This document shows, piece after piece, positions 26,594 to 37,340 of a stretch of 64,000 bases of DNA. Numbering within the stretch: the stretch's first letter is position 1; every line of letters begins with the position of its first letter. The DNA lies in the NCBI GenBank assembly GCA_003508835.1, contig PUFA01000072.1:5120501-5184500 (forward strand). The letters run 5' to 3'. Both the position numbers and the translations under genes were made by a program. A model generated the notes under the pieces. The model made no database searches and was not told where the DNA came from. It worked only from the letters and a program-made list of their open reading frames with translations. The DNA comes from Eonycteris spelaea. Lineage: Eukaryota; Chordata; Mammalia; Chiroptera; Pteropodidae.

Positions 26594-26631
<38 letters not shown>
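26427..26631 (+). mobile_element. Hybrid tRNA-Val/5S rRNA SINE (MEG-TR type)
   Basis: Bases 26432-26497 follow a tRNA-Val with a TAC anticodon almost base for base: TCTATAGTGTAG, ATTAGCACGTCTGCTTTACA, AAAGGTCCTAGG. The last part of the acceptor arm is missing. It is fused directly to a 5S rRNA body at 26497-26590 that keeps the internal promoter: A box AGAAGCTAAGCAGGG, intermediate element and C box TTGGATGGGAGACC. An (AATA)n tail runs to 26631. Flanking ATCACTGCCA (26417-26426) and ATTACTGCCA (26632-26641) are a target-site duplication. A tRNA/5S hybrid SINE called MEG-TR was described from fruit bats; assignment to it is from memory. The tRNA B box is damaged (GGTTTGTGCC), so any transcription would depend on the 5S-type promoter. 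Confidence 0.85.
26592..26631 (+). repeat. (AATA)n SINE tail
   Basis: About ten AATA units ending the hybrid SINE, just before the right target-site duplication. Confidence 0.95.
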
Positions 26632-26634
<3 letters not shown>

Positions 26635-26912
26635 ACTGCCAAGACCAATCTCAAAGAGCTTAGCCCCATTGTTTTTTTTTTTCTGGAAGTTTTATAGTTT
26701 CCGGTCTTATGTTCAAGTCTTTCATACATTTGAGTTAATTTTTTTTTTACTATAGTGTAAGATAGGGGTCCAGTTTCATTTTTGCATGTAGCTATCCAAT
26801 TTTCCCAACACCATTTATTAAAGAGACTATTGTTTCTCATTGTGTATTCTGCTACATAATCATCCCATTGTAGCAATTGTCTTTTTATTTTCAAAGGTAT
26901 CTTCAAAGATAT

Positions 26913-27579
26913 GTAACCAAGGGGCTTAACTTATTACAGAATTAAGGTACATGGTTTAGTAGCAATGGTGGGTTAATGATAAATGCCTCCCTCCCCTGGG
27001 TGTCTATCTGTCTCTCTCATTCTCTCTCCCTCCTTCCTTTCTTTTCATATTTCCTATTCTTCATAGTTTATTCATTGGTACCCTAAAGAAATGATCCTCT
27101 GCTTGATTTCCCCCCTTGTATCATTAACAACCTTGTTAGCATATTCTTCACCTATTACTGACTTTATTGCTCCTATCTAGATGGATGAGCTTGGTGAGAG
27201 TTTTACACATTTCAGTAACAGTAAAAGAATCAGCAGCCTAAATGGACCAAATACCTTTAAAAAAATTTTTTTAATATACACCTCCTAAGAGAATGTGATA
27301 CTCAAATAAATACAGTGATAGGGGTCTTTGGATAGAACAAATCAATATGACCACTTTGCTTTCCAACGATCCCAGTTTTCTGTCTCCTCTGTAGTGGCTC
27401 CAGACATGGCTTGCACTGCTATGTTTTTGAAACCTACCTGAAATATTCCAGGAGTGCTCTTCACATCTTAGATTTTGCTTGGTTCTACCAACCACTGAAT
27501 CTAACGAGTGGACAGCGCTAGATCTTCCAGCTTATTTTTTCCCTAAGCTCCCTTCCAAGTCATACGTTATAACCTAGAA
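26913..27579. other. Unassigned sequence
   Basis: A CT-rich tract lies at about 27005-27045. No gene or named repeat was recognised. Confidence 0.4.
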
Positions 27580-27772
27580 CAACATTCAGCAAACTACCCT
27601 GTGGACCAAATCCTGTTTTACTGGAACATGACCACACACATTTGTTTGCATGTAAATATAGCTGTCTTCATGTTCCAATGAGCAGAATGGAGCAGTAGTG
27701 ACAGACCTTCTGTCCTGCAAAGATGAAGGTATTATCCAGCCATTTACAGAATAAGTTTGTTGATCACTGAGT
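27580..27772 (-). mobile_element. Short hAT-like DNA transposon remnant
   Basis: The segment begins ACATTCAGCAAACTACCC and ends AAGTTTGTTGATCACTGA. The ends are imperfect inverted repeats (TCAGCAAACT versus AGTTTGTTGA). The interior (TTTTACTGGAACATGACCAC, CTGTCTTCATGTTCC) fits a widespread mammalian non-autonomous element. It is the opposite orientation of the element at 31487-31722. I do not recall the family name with certainty. Confidence 0.65.
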
Positions 27773-28358
27773 TAAAACAACAACAACAACAAAAACCATT
27801 GCAGCGAATCTATTAGAAATTTCTATTTCTTTTTCTAAACCTAAGGTGAACAACTTCTTAAAACTGCTCATCTCCATCCAAAGGCACTACTGACTTCACT
27901 GGTTTGTAGGGGGATCATTACCTGTCCCCCCTTCTACCCTCCAAAATCAATAATTTGTAACAGAATCGAGAAATTGTAAGGCTTTATGAGGTCAAACACA
28001 GCTCTCTTTTTTGGAAAGCATGTAAAGTGAGAACTAGACAGGCCTATTAGTATCAAGTATTTGGAATAATCTTTTGGCTGCCTGTCAGTAACACTGTTTT
28101 CTGAAGCTCCTCTTTGCTATTAGAGCAAGTGTTCTTTCCATACATTGGTTACATTTTATTTGAAGGCACATAGTTTTGAGAAGGTATTAAAACTTGAAAC
28201 TCTTTCCACAGTTATGAGAAAAAATTCCTTGGCAATGAAATCGCCAACATCCTTGTCTATTGTTTAGATGTAAGTTGACAGTGTTTAGAAGAAAAAAAAA
28301 AAGTCACCTGGGGTAAAAATTGTAATTAGCTTCCAAAGTACGTCAAGTCAGGGACACC
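27773..28358. other. Unassigned sequence
   Basis: A short (AAC)n tract lies at about 27776-27791. Nothing else was recognised. Confidence 0.4.
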
Positions 28359-28879
28359 TGCATTTAGCTTCTTATTGTTGCTCTGATGAATTACCACAAA
28401 TTTGGTGCTTAAAAAGTACAAAATTTATTACCTTACAGTTCTTTAGGTCAGAAGTCTGACACAGAACTTTTAGGCTAAAATCAAGGTGTTGGCAGGGCCA
28501 CAATTCCATCTGGAGGGTCTAAGGAAGAATCTGTTTCCTTGCCTTTCCCAGCTTCTAGAGGCTGCCTATATTCATTGAGTCATGGGCCCCTTTTTCCATC
28601 TTGAAATCCAACTGGACAAGTCCTTCTGACATGGCACCTCTCCGCTCTGTCCTACCGCCTTCTTCCTCCACTTGAAGGACACTTGTGATTACATTATGCT
28701 GGCCAGAAAATCCGGCATCATATTCCTCTTTTAAGATCAGTGGATTATCTACCTTTATTCTCTTTGCAACTTGAATTTCCATCGCCATGTTATGTAACGT
28801 ATTTCATGTACATGTACTCACAGGTTCTGCTGTTTAAGACATGGACATCTTTGGGGGTCATTATTCTGTCTACCACAAC
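28359..28879 (-). mobile_element. MLT1 (MaLR) LTR
   Basis: On the minus strand it opens TGTGGTAGACAGAATAATGA followed by CCCCCAAAGATGTCCATGTC, the start of MLT1-type LTRs. It ends in the complement of CATTTAGCTTCTTATTG at 28359. The block complementary to AAGGTGTTGGCAGGGCC is the CTGCCAACACCTTGATTTTAG signature before the LTR end. It is most like the MLT1D group. This is a solo LTR of the ERVL-MaLR class; no internal region adjoins. Confidence 0.85.
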
Positions 28880-29392
28880 TCCCACTGTGATATTTGTTTT
28901 GGAGGAGCAATGAGTAGAATTACCTATTTGAAGACCATTTTCTTTAAAAATCCTCCAGTACCTGCATCTAGGTAAAAGACAGGACCTCAATTCCCATTGG
29001 GAAAACGCCATCTCCCATTCTTGACAGCTAGAGCACAGACCAACTACATGTACCCGCCCTGGACTTTGCATCTTGGTAGACCACTTCAGTTATTAAGGTA
29101 GAGTTAAAAATTACTCATCGTGGAAATGGTAGTAGTGGCAGAGAGAATTTTGGGGAGTGTAGTGAAGGCAGTGACACCAGGAATGCAGACGTGCTATGGT
29201 TGAGCATTTGACAGTGGCAATAACAGGTGTGGTACCAAGAGTAGTCACCCAATGAGAGTGTTCTTGCAGCTGCTCTCGCCAATGCTTCCTTCCACCTCAA
29301 GTAATGCTCATCTTTATTTCCTACATTGGTTAGTAACTATTTTTGCACCAGGTTATCTAGAATATGAACTACCCTGTTTCCCTATAATTCAT
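28880..29392. other. Unassigned sequence
   Basis: Nothing recognised apart from short frames without similarity. Confidence 0.4.
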
Positions 29393-29406
29393 TAATTTTC
29401 ACTTTA

Positions 29407-29643
29407 TTTATTTCTTCATTTGTTTGTTTGTTTGTTTGTTTGTTTATTAGACGAGATGACCCTCAGTTGACCTCACAGATTGCGAGAAACTTGTCAGCTT
29501 ACAATCCCTTATTTTTTTATTTTTTACGCCTATAGCACCTGGTCTTCCTAGGCGGTCTCCCATCTAAGTACTAACCAGGCCCGACCTTGCTTAACTTCCA
29601 AGATCAGTGGGATCGGCTTGTTCAGGGTGGCATGGCCATATAC
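29407..29643 (-). mobile_element. 5S rRNA-derived SINE (MEG-RL/RS type)
   Basis: Read from 29643 downward the element begins TATGGCCATGCCACCCTGAAC, the 5' end of 5S rRNA, and keeps most of the 5S molecule to about 29528. The A box (GGAAGTTAAGCAAGG), intermediate element and C box (CTTAGATGGGAGACC) are recognisable. After an A-rich linker comes a 3' body of about 75 bases (29450-29510) and an (AAAC)n tail (29419-29446). TAATTTTCACTTTA at 29393-29406 and TAATTTTCACCTTA at 29644-29657 are a 14-bp target-site duplication with one mismatch. The extra 3' body suggests the longer of the two published fruit-bat 5S SINEs, but I cannot verify the subfamily. Confidence 0.87.
29419..29446 (-). repeat. 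(AAAC)n SINE tail
   Basis: Seven TTTG units on the plus strand, forming the tail of the 5S SINE. Confidence 0.95.
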
Positions 29644-29657
29644 TAATTTTCACCTTA

Positions 29658-31486
29658 AGTGAGCCACAGTTGGGGGGTCTGTGGCTTGTAACTAAGAATC
29701 TTCACTGATAGAGAGCGTTCAGGGTAATCATCACTTCAGGAAAAAAAAAATCTCATTTTTCTCTTTCTGTCTGTAGTACAGCCTGACTTATAAGTCAGGG
29801 GACTCTGGGAACATTGACAAGTTGTCAGCATGATGTGATAGCCTCACTAGTCAAGTAGAAACTAAGAGAACTAATAATCCAGCAGGACCACCTTTGCAGG
29901 GGATGTCAGGCAAGCTCGAGACCACAGCATTGCTATAGTCCCAATGGGGATTGAATAATTTCAGGAGAATCGGGGGAGGACATTCATCTCATGGCCTGAG
30001 CCAGCAAGTTGTGAGGAGGCTGTGGGCTCACAGGGGTCCCGTATGATCAAATGAACACCAGGTAGTGGCCAGGTATGATGACTAGTCAGCGGAATGACAG
30101 TCTGCTCAGATGGTGCTCTGGGGTGTTTGATGTTTTTTTTGCTATGACTTTGAAATTGGGCAAAGTTGAACCTAGGAGGAAGGAGTTTGCTTATCACTTG
30201 GCCAGGGTTTGAAAAGATATTGACTAATGAGGGCCTCGATTAATCAATACCTTGGAGCATTTTCATAGGAAGACAATGAGAGTTAAGCAACATGTTCTCA
30301 GCAGACTTACTAAACATTTCTATAGCACGCAAGCTTCATTGCCAGCTTTTCAGAAAACCAGTCTGTACCAGACTTCATAGCTGAATGCTTCTATATTCAA
30401 GCAGGTCAAAAGATGCTTTGAAAGATGTTCTAAAACCTCACACATAAAAATTGTTATCAGATTTAAAAAGCAACAGCAAAGTAAAAAATATTGATATTGG
30501 AACTGAGAGAAAAAAAGAAACCTTAGTGAACCGTGGAGCCGAGAAACTCAATTTAGTTGACAAACTTGTGAGTTATTATAACATCACAGGTCAACTCTAG
30601 TCTGAGATATGAAATAGCACGAATAACAACACTAAAGCAGAAGATTGATGTGGCACCAATACACAACACTAGGATTTGACAGGAACCAGAGACCATGAAA
30701 CTCTTATTTCTTGACTATATTATATTAACCATTTCTCAATCCTGTTTTACTTTTCAACCTCTGCAAAGCAATGCTACTTTTTTCTGATCCCATGGGATTC
30801 TCTGCCCACTTTGGCAAGGATTTTCCCTGGTTATGTTTTCAGGATACTCTGAAGGACACGAACAATCACATAACAGAAACGACACAATCCTCATTCGTGT
30901 TCCCATTAGGGTAAATGCATCTCGATTATGTTTCTTGTTCTCCTGTTGTTTGTTGTTATTGCCCTTCCTGTATTTGTTCCCAGACACCTTACAAGCATGA
31001 GTCAAGATCACTTTTTAGGTATTGGAAAGGTGGGAAAAATGAGAGTCAGTAAAAGGACACAGAAAATTTCCCCTTATTTCTTGGATTAAATTGATTAAAT
31101 GCAAATCCCAGGACTGAAGCTTTACATCTGTAGCATCTGTGCCTTTATTTCTGTATTTAATTGCTGAATCTATATGTATAATCTCTATTCAGGTAATGCT
31201 ATTTTTACCATAATAACTCATTTACTGTTTTCGGTGTCAAAGGACTTCCTTTTATACAGTGTCCCATCTTTTATGCTTTGGATGAAAGTAGATCTGCTAT
31301 TTATACAAGGAGGGAAATATTCATAATGTTCTTATTTACTAGGAATGCATGCCTCTCTCTATCTTCCTCTTCCCGCCTTTGGGTGTGTGTGTGTATGTAT
31401 ACACATTGTTAATATATGCAGTAATATTCCTGGTCACATGGCATTTTATAAGGGAGGATGTTTAATCTAGATTTTTACTATCTCGA
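29658..31486. other. Unassigned sequence
   Basis: Region 29900-30260 has moderate GC but no recognised repeat or exon. A GT-rich tract lies at 31384-31400. Confidence 0.4.
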
Positions 31487-31722
31487 CTAGGGTCAGCAAA
31501 CTTTTCCTGTAAAGGTCAGAGAGTAAATACTTTGAGCTTTTCAGACCACATGATCTCTGTCTCAACTGCCCAACTGTGCCATTGTAGGGTGAAAGTAGCA
31601 ATAGACAACTCATAAATGAATGGGTGTGTCTGTATTGCAACAAAATTTTATTTATGAAAACAAGTTGCAGGTAAGATTTGCACCGTAGTCTGTAGTTTTC
31701 TGGCTGCTAAATTTGATGCTTA
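31487..31722 (+). mobile_element. Short hAT-like DNA transposon remnant
   Basis: Blocks GGTCAGCAAACTTTTCCTGTAA, AAATACTTTGAGCTTTTCAG, TGATCTCTGTCTCAACTGCC and AAAATTTTATTTATGAAAAC follow the same family as 27580-27772 in the other orientation. Ends are degraded. Confidence 0.7.
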
Positions 31723-32394
31723 TCCTCGGATAAGGTATAACTCTCAAATATATATATATGAATATATATTTAGGAATATACACATTTTCAAGAAGATAAA
31801 ATAATAGATTGTACGAGATTCACTGAAACCATTCTCTATAATGAGGCTTGCCCACTGTGCCTGAAAACAAATGACAGGAGCATTGAGTCGACTTGAGGAA
31901 CCTGTTCCCTTTTTAAAGCAGACAGAGCAGAACCTAAAGCTGGGTGACAAGGAGAATTGCTCTGGGACATTCAAGTTGTATGCCCCGCATGCTTTCGAGG
32001 AGCACAGTTTCTGGCCTCGGGATCCTTCTCATCAATGACTAAAACAATTCTTAATCTTTGCATATTTATCTCTGATATCACTGCAGCAGATAAGCGTCAC
32101 AGGACTGTGATCTCTCTTGTGGATCTTTGCTTACCTATACCCTCAAGATGAGTTGGATGGGCGTAGCATCTTTAGTTGGGAAAGGCCACTTTCTTCCTGA
32201 AAGTAGAGTTGAATATAAAATCTTTATTATACAAAACATTACATGCCCCTTGTCACATGCACATATGCTTCTCAAGGATCCCTCCCTCAGATACAAATGG
32301 GAGCTTGGGAAGCTACTCTTACATACTGTTCACTTTGTGTTGTATCTCCTTATCTCAAGAAGAGTGAAGGCGTCTAGGCCTGGCTACTGGAGTG
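31723..32394. other. Unassigned sequence
   Basis: (TA)n-rich tract at 31748-31770. No gene or named repeat recognised. The 144-codon frame at 32127-32561 has no recognisable similarity and runs into the next repeat. Confidence 0.4.
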
Positions 32395-32545
32395 CTGTCA
32401 GGAGGTTAGCAGCATTGGCAGTGCCTGGGAGGCTGTTAGGAATACCAACAAATCTCCATCCAGAACTATTTAAACATAATTTATATTTAACAAGATTCCT
32501 CCAGTTATTCATATGCAAATTAAAGTTTGGAGATACTATTCTAAA
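32395..32545. mobile_element. MER5-type hAT remnant
   Basis: The 3' half reads TTAACAAGATTCCTCCAG, TTATTCATATGCAAATTAAA and GTTTGGAGATACTA, which corresponds to the AACAAG...AGGTGATTC...GCACATTAAAGTTTGAGAA order of MER5 elements. Confidence 0.65.
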
Positions 32546-33091
32546 TAATCCATATTTCTAGCCATCTTAAATCAATCGTAGACAAGGCATGATATACAGT
32601 TTTAAAAAATGAATTAACCAAAATATGAATACATGAATTTTATCATGATTAAATGGACAAACGCTTCTTCCGTGAATATAAAAATGGGTGAATAAATAAA
32701 TAATTTTCCTTAAATTAATAATCAAGTTTATAGAGGAACTGGGTAGTTTTATTAAGATGAACTAAAGTAAATCATGTGAAATTCATTACTAGACTGAAAA
32801 GACTTGCAGAAACAGACAGTGTAGCATTAATAGTGCAAGCCATCTGGTGACACATTAGTGATAAGTCATAAACTACAGTAATAAAGTCTCAGAGAGATAC
32901 GTTGATAATTGTGTTTATTTACTTTGTACATAGCTTAAAATTCTTAGCGTTCATTGGTAAAATGCGTGGGAAAATTGTTCTTTAAGGACATTGGTTGGCG
33001 ACTACACAAGTTATTGTGTTTATAAACATTTCCAACTATTGTTCCTTCTGTGTGAATTGAAGAGTGTTTTCTGGTGAGCGAGCATTTCCCA
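32546..33091. other. Unassigned sequence
   Basis: Nothing recognised. Confidence 0.4.
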
Positions 33092-33154
<63 letters not shown>

Positions 33155-33157
33155 ACA
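33092..33157. repeat. (TC)n-(AC)n compound microsatellite
   Basis: About 39 bases of TC/CT repeats (33092-33130, one TTC interruption) pass straight into about 27 bases of AC repeats. Confidence 0.95.
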
Positions 33158-34019
33158 TTAACATACACATTGCAACAAATACACACAACTGTCAATTTCT
33201 CTTCTGATGAAAAGAATATTGTTCAATTCAGAAACACAATGATCTTCAAAATGAGATCATTTTTCCTGATATGAGTATACATTAGAGACACTCAGGCAAA
33301 GTTTAGTTGAGGCATATAGGTAAAACTATATTAACTCTATTTTTAAGATAGATAGACACAGTTTATTTAATAGGTTTGAGGACCACTGGACTAAGGAACA
33401 GGCGAGTGGCAAACAATTAGCATGACATACTCAGCAATGAAAAGATATAAGACATTTCAAAACTTACCATGATTACATTGAATAGTCAGGTGGGTAATAA
33501 AGAGCACATTTAGGGTCTTTATATGTTATCTGTAGTTTAGATTTCACACAGGATGTTAAATGACTGAACACTGTTTATCTCTAATGCATTGACATTTGGT
33601 TGAAGAGAGAACCTAAATTCAGAATAAACTGAAATAATTCATGTCAATAAGTTCTCCATGTTATATATGTTAACAATATTCCAGTAAGAGTAGAGATTAC
33701 CCAAAGACAAGGCAGGACATTTGAAGTTGATAAGAGTTAAGAATGGAGTTGATATTTTAGTTTGAAACTAGAATAACATATTTAAAATATAAATGTAAAT
33801 CATGTATCTAAGAACACATTTTTTAAATGAAGGCACTACCTTTATATCTCTGGAAGAATATCAGATTCTTAGCACAAACATTTTAGGTAAATTGAACTCA
33901 TTTATGAATTTTCAAATTATTCTGAGTGCCATAAAACATTTAGGAAAACTAGACAGCTAATAAAAAATAATTCAAACCAGAATAGGTAAAATTTATAAAT
34001 ATGATAAGCAATTAGAAAT
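33158..34019. other. Unassigned A+T-rich DNA
   Basis: No gene or confident repeat was recognised. Confidence 0.4.
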
Positions 34020-34250
34020 ATTAAAGCTATTTAAAATGAAAAGAATATGACATTTTGCTTCTCTCAAATTAGCCAATTTAAAAAATTTAGTCCTGACTAA
34101 TGCTAAAAAAAAAATGGATGCAATAAAGCTGGCAAAGTTATTCAATGAGAGTGGCACTAAAATTTATTCAACCATTTAAGAAATACATTTTGAAAAGCAT
34201 TTAAAGATGTAACCAATTTCTGGGATATCATCTGAATGTAATAAAGAAAT
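34020..34250 (+). mobile_element. Old L1M-type fragment
   Basis: A faint L1 ORF2 3'-region match in sense orientation, with blocks such as CTTCTCTCAAATTAGCC and CAATTTCTGGGATATCATC. The copy is very diverged. Confidence 0.4.
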
Positions 34251-34429
34251 ATATGAAGTGGCTTAATGTGACATGATATGTAATAGGAGTAGTCAGAGAA
34301 AGTGAAATTCTTTCTATTAGAACTTCATAATTTCAGAGAAATAAAGCAGGACCAAATGATAGTTACATACACCTATAACAGTATGGGAAGTGTTCATCAT
34401 TTAAGTGAAATGGAGCATGTGCAAGATCT

Positions 34430-36060
34430 GTACGAGGTACTTTTATGAGGAAAAATTTTAAGCACTACTGAAAGACACAAAAGTTGACTTAAATAAATAG
34501 AAAAGTATTCATTTCTTGTTCTTAGATAGGAAGATTGAACATTACAAGGATGTCAGAACTCCCTAAATTAATTTACAAATTTTATGTAGTTGCAACAAAA
34601 ATATTAAATGAATGGTTTATGAAATTAGACAGACTGATAATAAGTTTATTTAGATAAATAAATACACAAAAGTATTTAGGAAAATACACACAAAACAGAA
34701 AAAAAAATGACCACACGAAATAGCTATAATCAGATGTACAGTAAAACTTCATAATTAAAAGTTGTGATATTGGTACATGAACCAACAAGTAGACCATTAG
34801 AATAAAATAGAAAAGTCAAAATGATACTCAAATATACATAGAAATTTAGAGCTTGATAAAGGTAGCATTTCAAAGTTATGTGGGGAAGATAGTCTCTTTA
34901 ATAAATGGTACTGGACAATCAGGTAACCATTTGGATAAAATCAATAAAACTACATTTACATTTCAGACCACACACAAGAACAAAACCCATCTGAACCAGA
35001 GATACAAATGTAGAGAAAAAAAAACTAAGCAAGAAGAAGAAAACATGGATGAGTTCCTTTTTGGCCTTGATGTAAGAGAATGCTTACTATGATTCAAAAC
35101 CCAAAGATAACAAAACAAAAAATTAATAAATTTGACTACATAAAAATAAAAAATTTATATGACAAGAAGCGCTATAAACAAAGTCAAAAGACAATTCACG
35201 AAACAGTAATATATATAGACAAATGGCTACTATATTAACAAAATTCTTAAAGCTTTAGGAACAAATATTTTTTGGGAAAATGACTTGATAAAAACAAGAA
35301 AACAATAGGAACAGATAATTCATAAAATAAGGTAAAATGGCATTTAACATTTGAAAAATATTAAACACACATAACTAGATAAATACAAATTAAAAGGTTG
35401 AGATACCATTTTTCCCCCTATTTGATTAGCTAACTTTACAATAAAAATCACAGTGCATTCTGTTGGAGAGGGTTCTGCTGGTAGGAATGCAATTTGCACA
35501 ATCTTTCTGAAAAAAAAAAAACTTAATGTCATTTAGCAAAACTACACATGTACTTATTTTTTGACCCAACAACTCTACTTCTAGGAATCTACCCGAAGAT
35601 GTGTACACAAGAATACAAAAATATGCACACTACGGTCATTTCTTGCAGCCTTTTTAGTAATTGCAAAATACTGTGAAAGCCTAAATGTCCATACTTAAGA
35701 AAATGGTTAAATAAATTATGGTATAGTCACCCAACAGAGTGCTGTACAATTGTAAAAAATTCGTAAGACCTCTGTAGAATGATAGGAAATAATTTTCAGG
35801 ATATACTGATAAGAAAATATATATACAGATTACCTAGATGATGTTAACCTTCACATAACAAAGAAGGGGATCTACGAAATGACACAAGTATCTTCTCATT
35901 TGTACAACTGGACTATAGAAAAGACAAACCAGAAACTAAAAAGATTATTAACTAAAGGGGATGGTTGAAAGGGGTAGAAAGAAGGGCATGGGAAATGGGT
36001 AGTAAGAATGAGATTTTTAGAACCGCATAATTAACTTGTTCGCCAAGTTAATCAATTATT
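34430..36060 (+). mobile_element. L1M LINE, old copy of the ORF2 3' half
   Basis: Sense L1 sequence without an open frame. Recognisable in order: CTACTGAAAGACACAAAAG (34465), TAGGAAGATTGAACATTAC (34528), ATAAATGGTACTGGACAATC (34900), ACTACATAAAAATAAAAA (35134), GAGATACCATTTTTC (35400), TTGACCCAACAACTCTACTTC (35560) and TATGGTATAGTCACCCAACAG (35718). It is much more decayed than the L1s at 10 kb and 26 kb and represents an old mammalian-wide L1M subfamily. Confidence 0.75.
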
Positions 36061-36460
36061 AAAATCAACCAGAATGTATGGGGGAAACCCCAAAATGTAA
36101 TAAAATGATATCAAATGAGCCTAACTGTGCACAAACAAATTATAAAACCACATTGAAGGATGGATTAAAAATAGCTAACATAAATAACTTTGGAAAAGAA
36201 TATTTCTTGACCGGATTCTGTAAGTCCGAAGATCAATAAAAAAACTATGTACAAATACTAACTCCAATTAGTAAATTTGTCTCATAAAAGCGTGGGTTAC
36301 TTATTCTGTAACAACATTATATGTATATGAATCAAGAGAAACTGGCTCTCTGTTCTCTCACTGTTACAGAATAATGAAAGTTACAAATAATGAAAAGGGA
36401 AGGCTGAAAAGAACCTTGTGGTGTTGGATTAAAACCACAGTACCAGTACACAACTACACA
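36061..36460 (+). mobile_element. Possible L1M 3' UTR
   Basis: Sequence directly downstream of the old L1 copy. It looks like the 3' UTR of an L1ME-type element in position and A+T texture, but the call rests on memory of the consensus and is tentative. Confidence 0.3.
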
Positions 36461-36465
36461 CACAT

Positions 36466-36484
36466 GCACGCACGCACGCACGCA
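36466..36484. repeat. (GCAC)n microsatellite
   Basis: About five units of GCAC. Flanking CATGCA/TGCATG sequence makes the site self-complementary. Confidence 0.85.
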
Positions 36485-37204
36485 TGCATATGTGTGCATG
36501 CACACACCAGAAAAGACTAAAGAATTATTATGGATTGGATGCAACCAAGGAGACATAAAAACTAAATATGATGCAAGATTCTCAATTAGATTTTGGAATA
36601 CAAATAGGACTTAGAAGAAGGACTGGTAAAATTCAAATAAAGTTTACTTAATTAATGGTTTACTTAATAGTATTATGCCAATATCAAGTCCTAGTTTTGA
36701 TCATTTTAATATGTTATACAAGATGCTAACATTGGAGGATGCTGAGTGAAGTGTGACAGGAATTCTTTGTATTACATTTCTGTAAGTCGAACCTTAGATT
36801 GAAATCAAAAGTTAAAAAAATAAATCTATGTTATGATTTCTCAGACATACAGCTAACTAAAAAATTGATATTTGAAATTTGGATAAAAACTTTAAAAACA
36901 TGGAAGCCAAAGCAGGTGTTAGAATGTTGAATATTCAGGATATATATATATTTTATAGCGTCTATAATTTTGGCTGTGATTTGCATATGGCCAGATCATA
37001 TCTTACCATTGCTACTAGTATTTCTTTGATGAAGGACAGGAATACTTTCTGGTAAAATCTCGGGAGGAGTTTTGGAAATGTATTTGCATAATTCACAGGA
37101 TCACGGTATGAGAGACTTTAAATTTGGTGGGGATCTGGGAAAAATCTGGCCAATATAAATGTCACAGGAATAATTAAACAGTAACAATTTGCCACAGATA
37201 TCCT
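36485..37204. other. Unassigned A+T-rich DNA
   Basis: Nothing recognised. Confidence 0.4.
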
Positions 37205-37340
37205 CTAATCTCCCATACCTTGTCTGACTTCTCTCTTTAGCTTCATTTCCTGAAATGTGTTTCATGCAACTCTTCATCTAAACTAGCTCCCAAAGAAGCT
37301 TCTTATTCTGCTTGCAACTTCTTTAAAACCTGTTGTCATC
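37205..37340 (+). mobile_element. Possible L2 LINE fragment
   Basis: CT-rich sequence (TTGTCTGACTTCTCTC, ATGCAACTCTTCATC) resembling the 3' region of L2. Weak match. Confidence 0.35.

Larger units (their letters stand above)
25675..26912 (-). mobile_element. L1 LINE, 5'-truncated, interrupted by a SINE
   Basis: Minus-strand L1 ORF2 C-terminal region. At 26906-26680 the frame includes FNKWCWENWIATC, and at 26421-26209 it includes ISKWDYIKLKSSYTAKKTIDK. The SINE at 26427-26631 separates these two pieces. A further break near 26160 drops the stretch that should follow in ORF2, an internal deletion, before the 3' UTR (25720-26100). A T-rich (TTTC)n tract at 25677-25721 is the poly-A tail read on the other strand. 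The protein is not functional. Confidence 0.92.

Noticed and set aside
29528..29643. 5S rRNA gene on the minus strand
   Set aside because: Many substitutions, an added 3' body, an (AAAC)n tail and target duplications show a retroposon.
32127..32561. 144-codon plus-strand gene
   Set aside because: It runs into a MER5-type repeat and has no recognisable domain.
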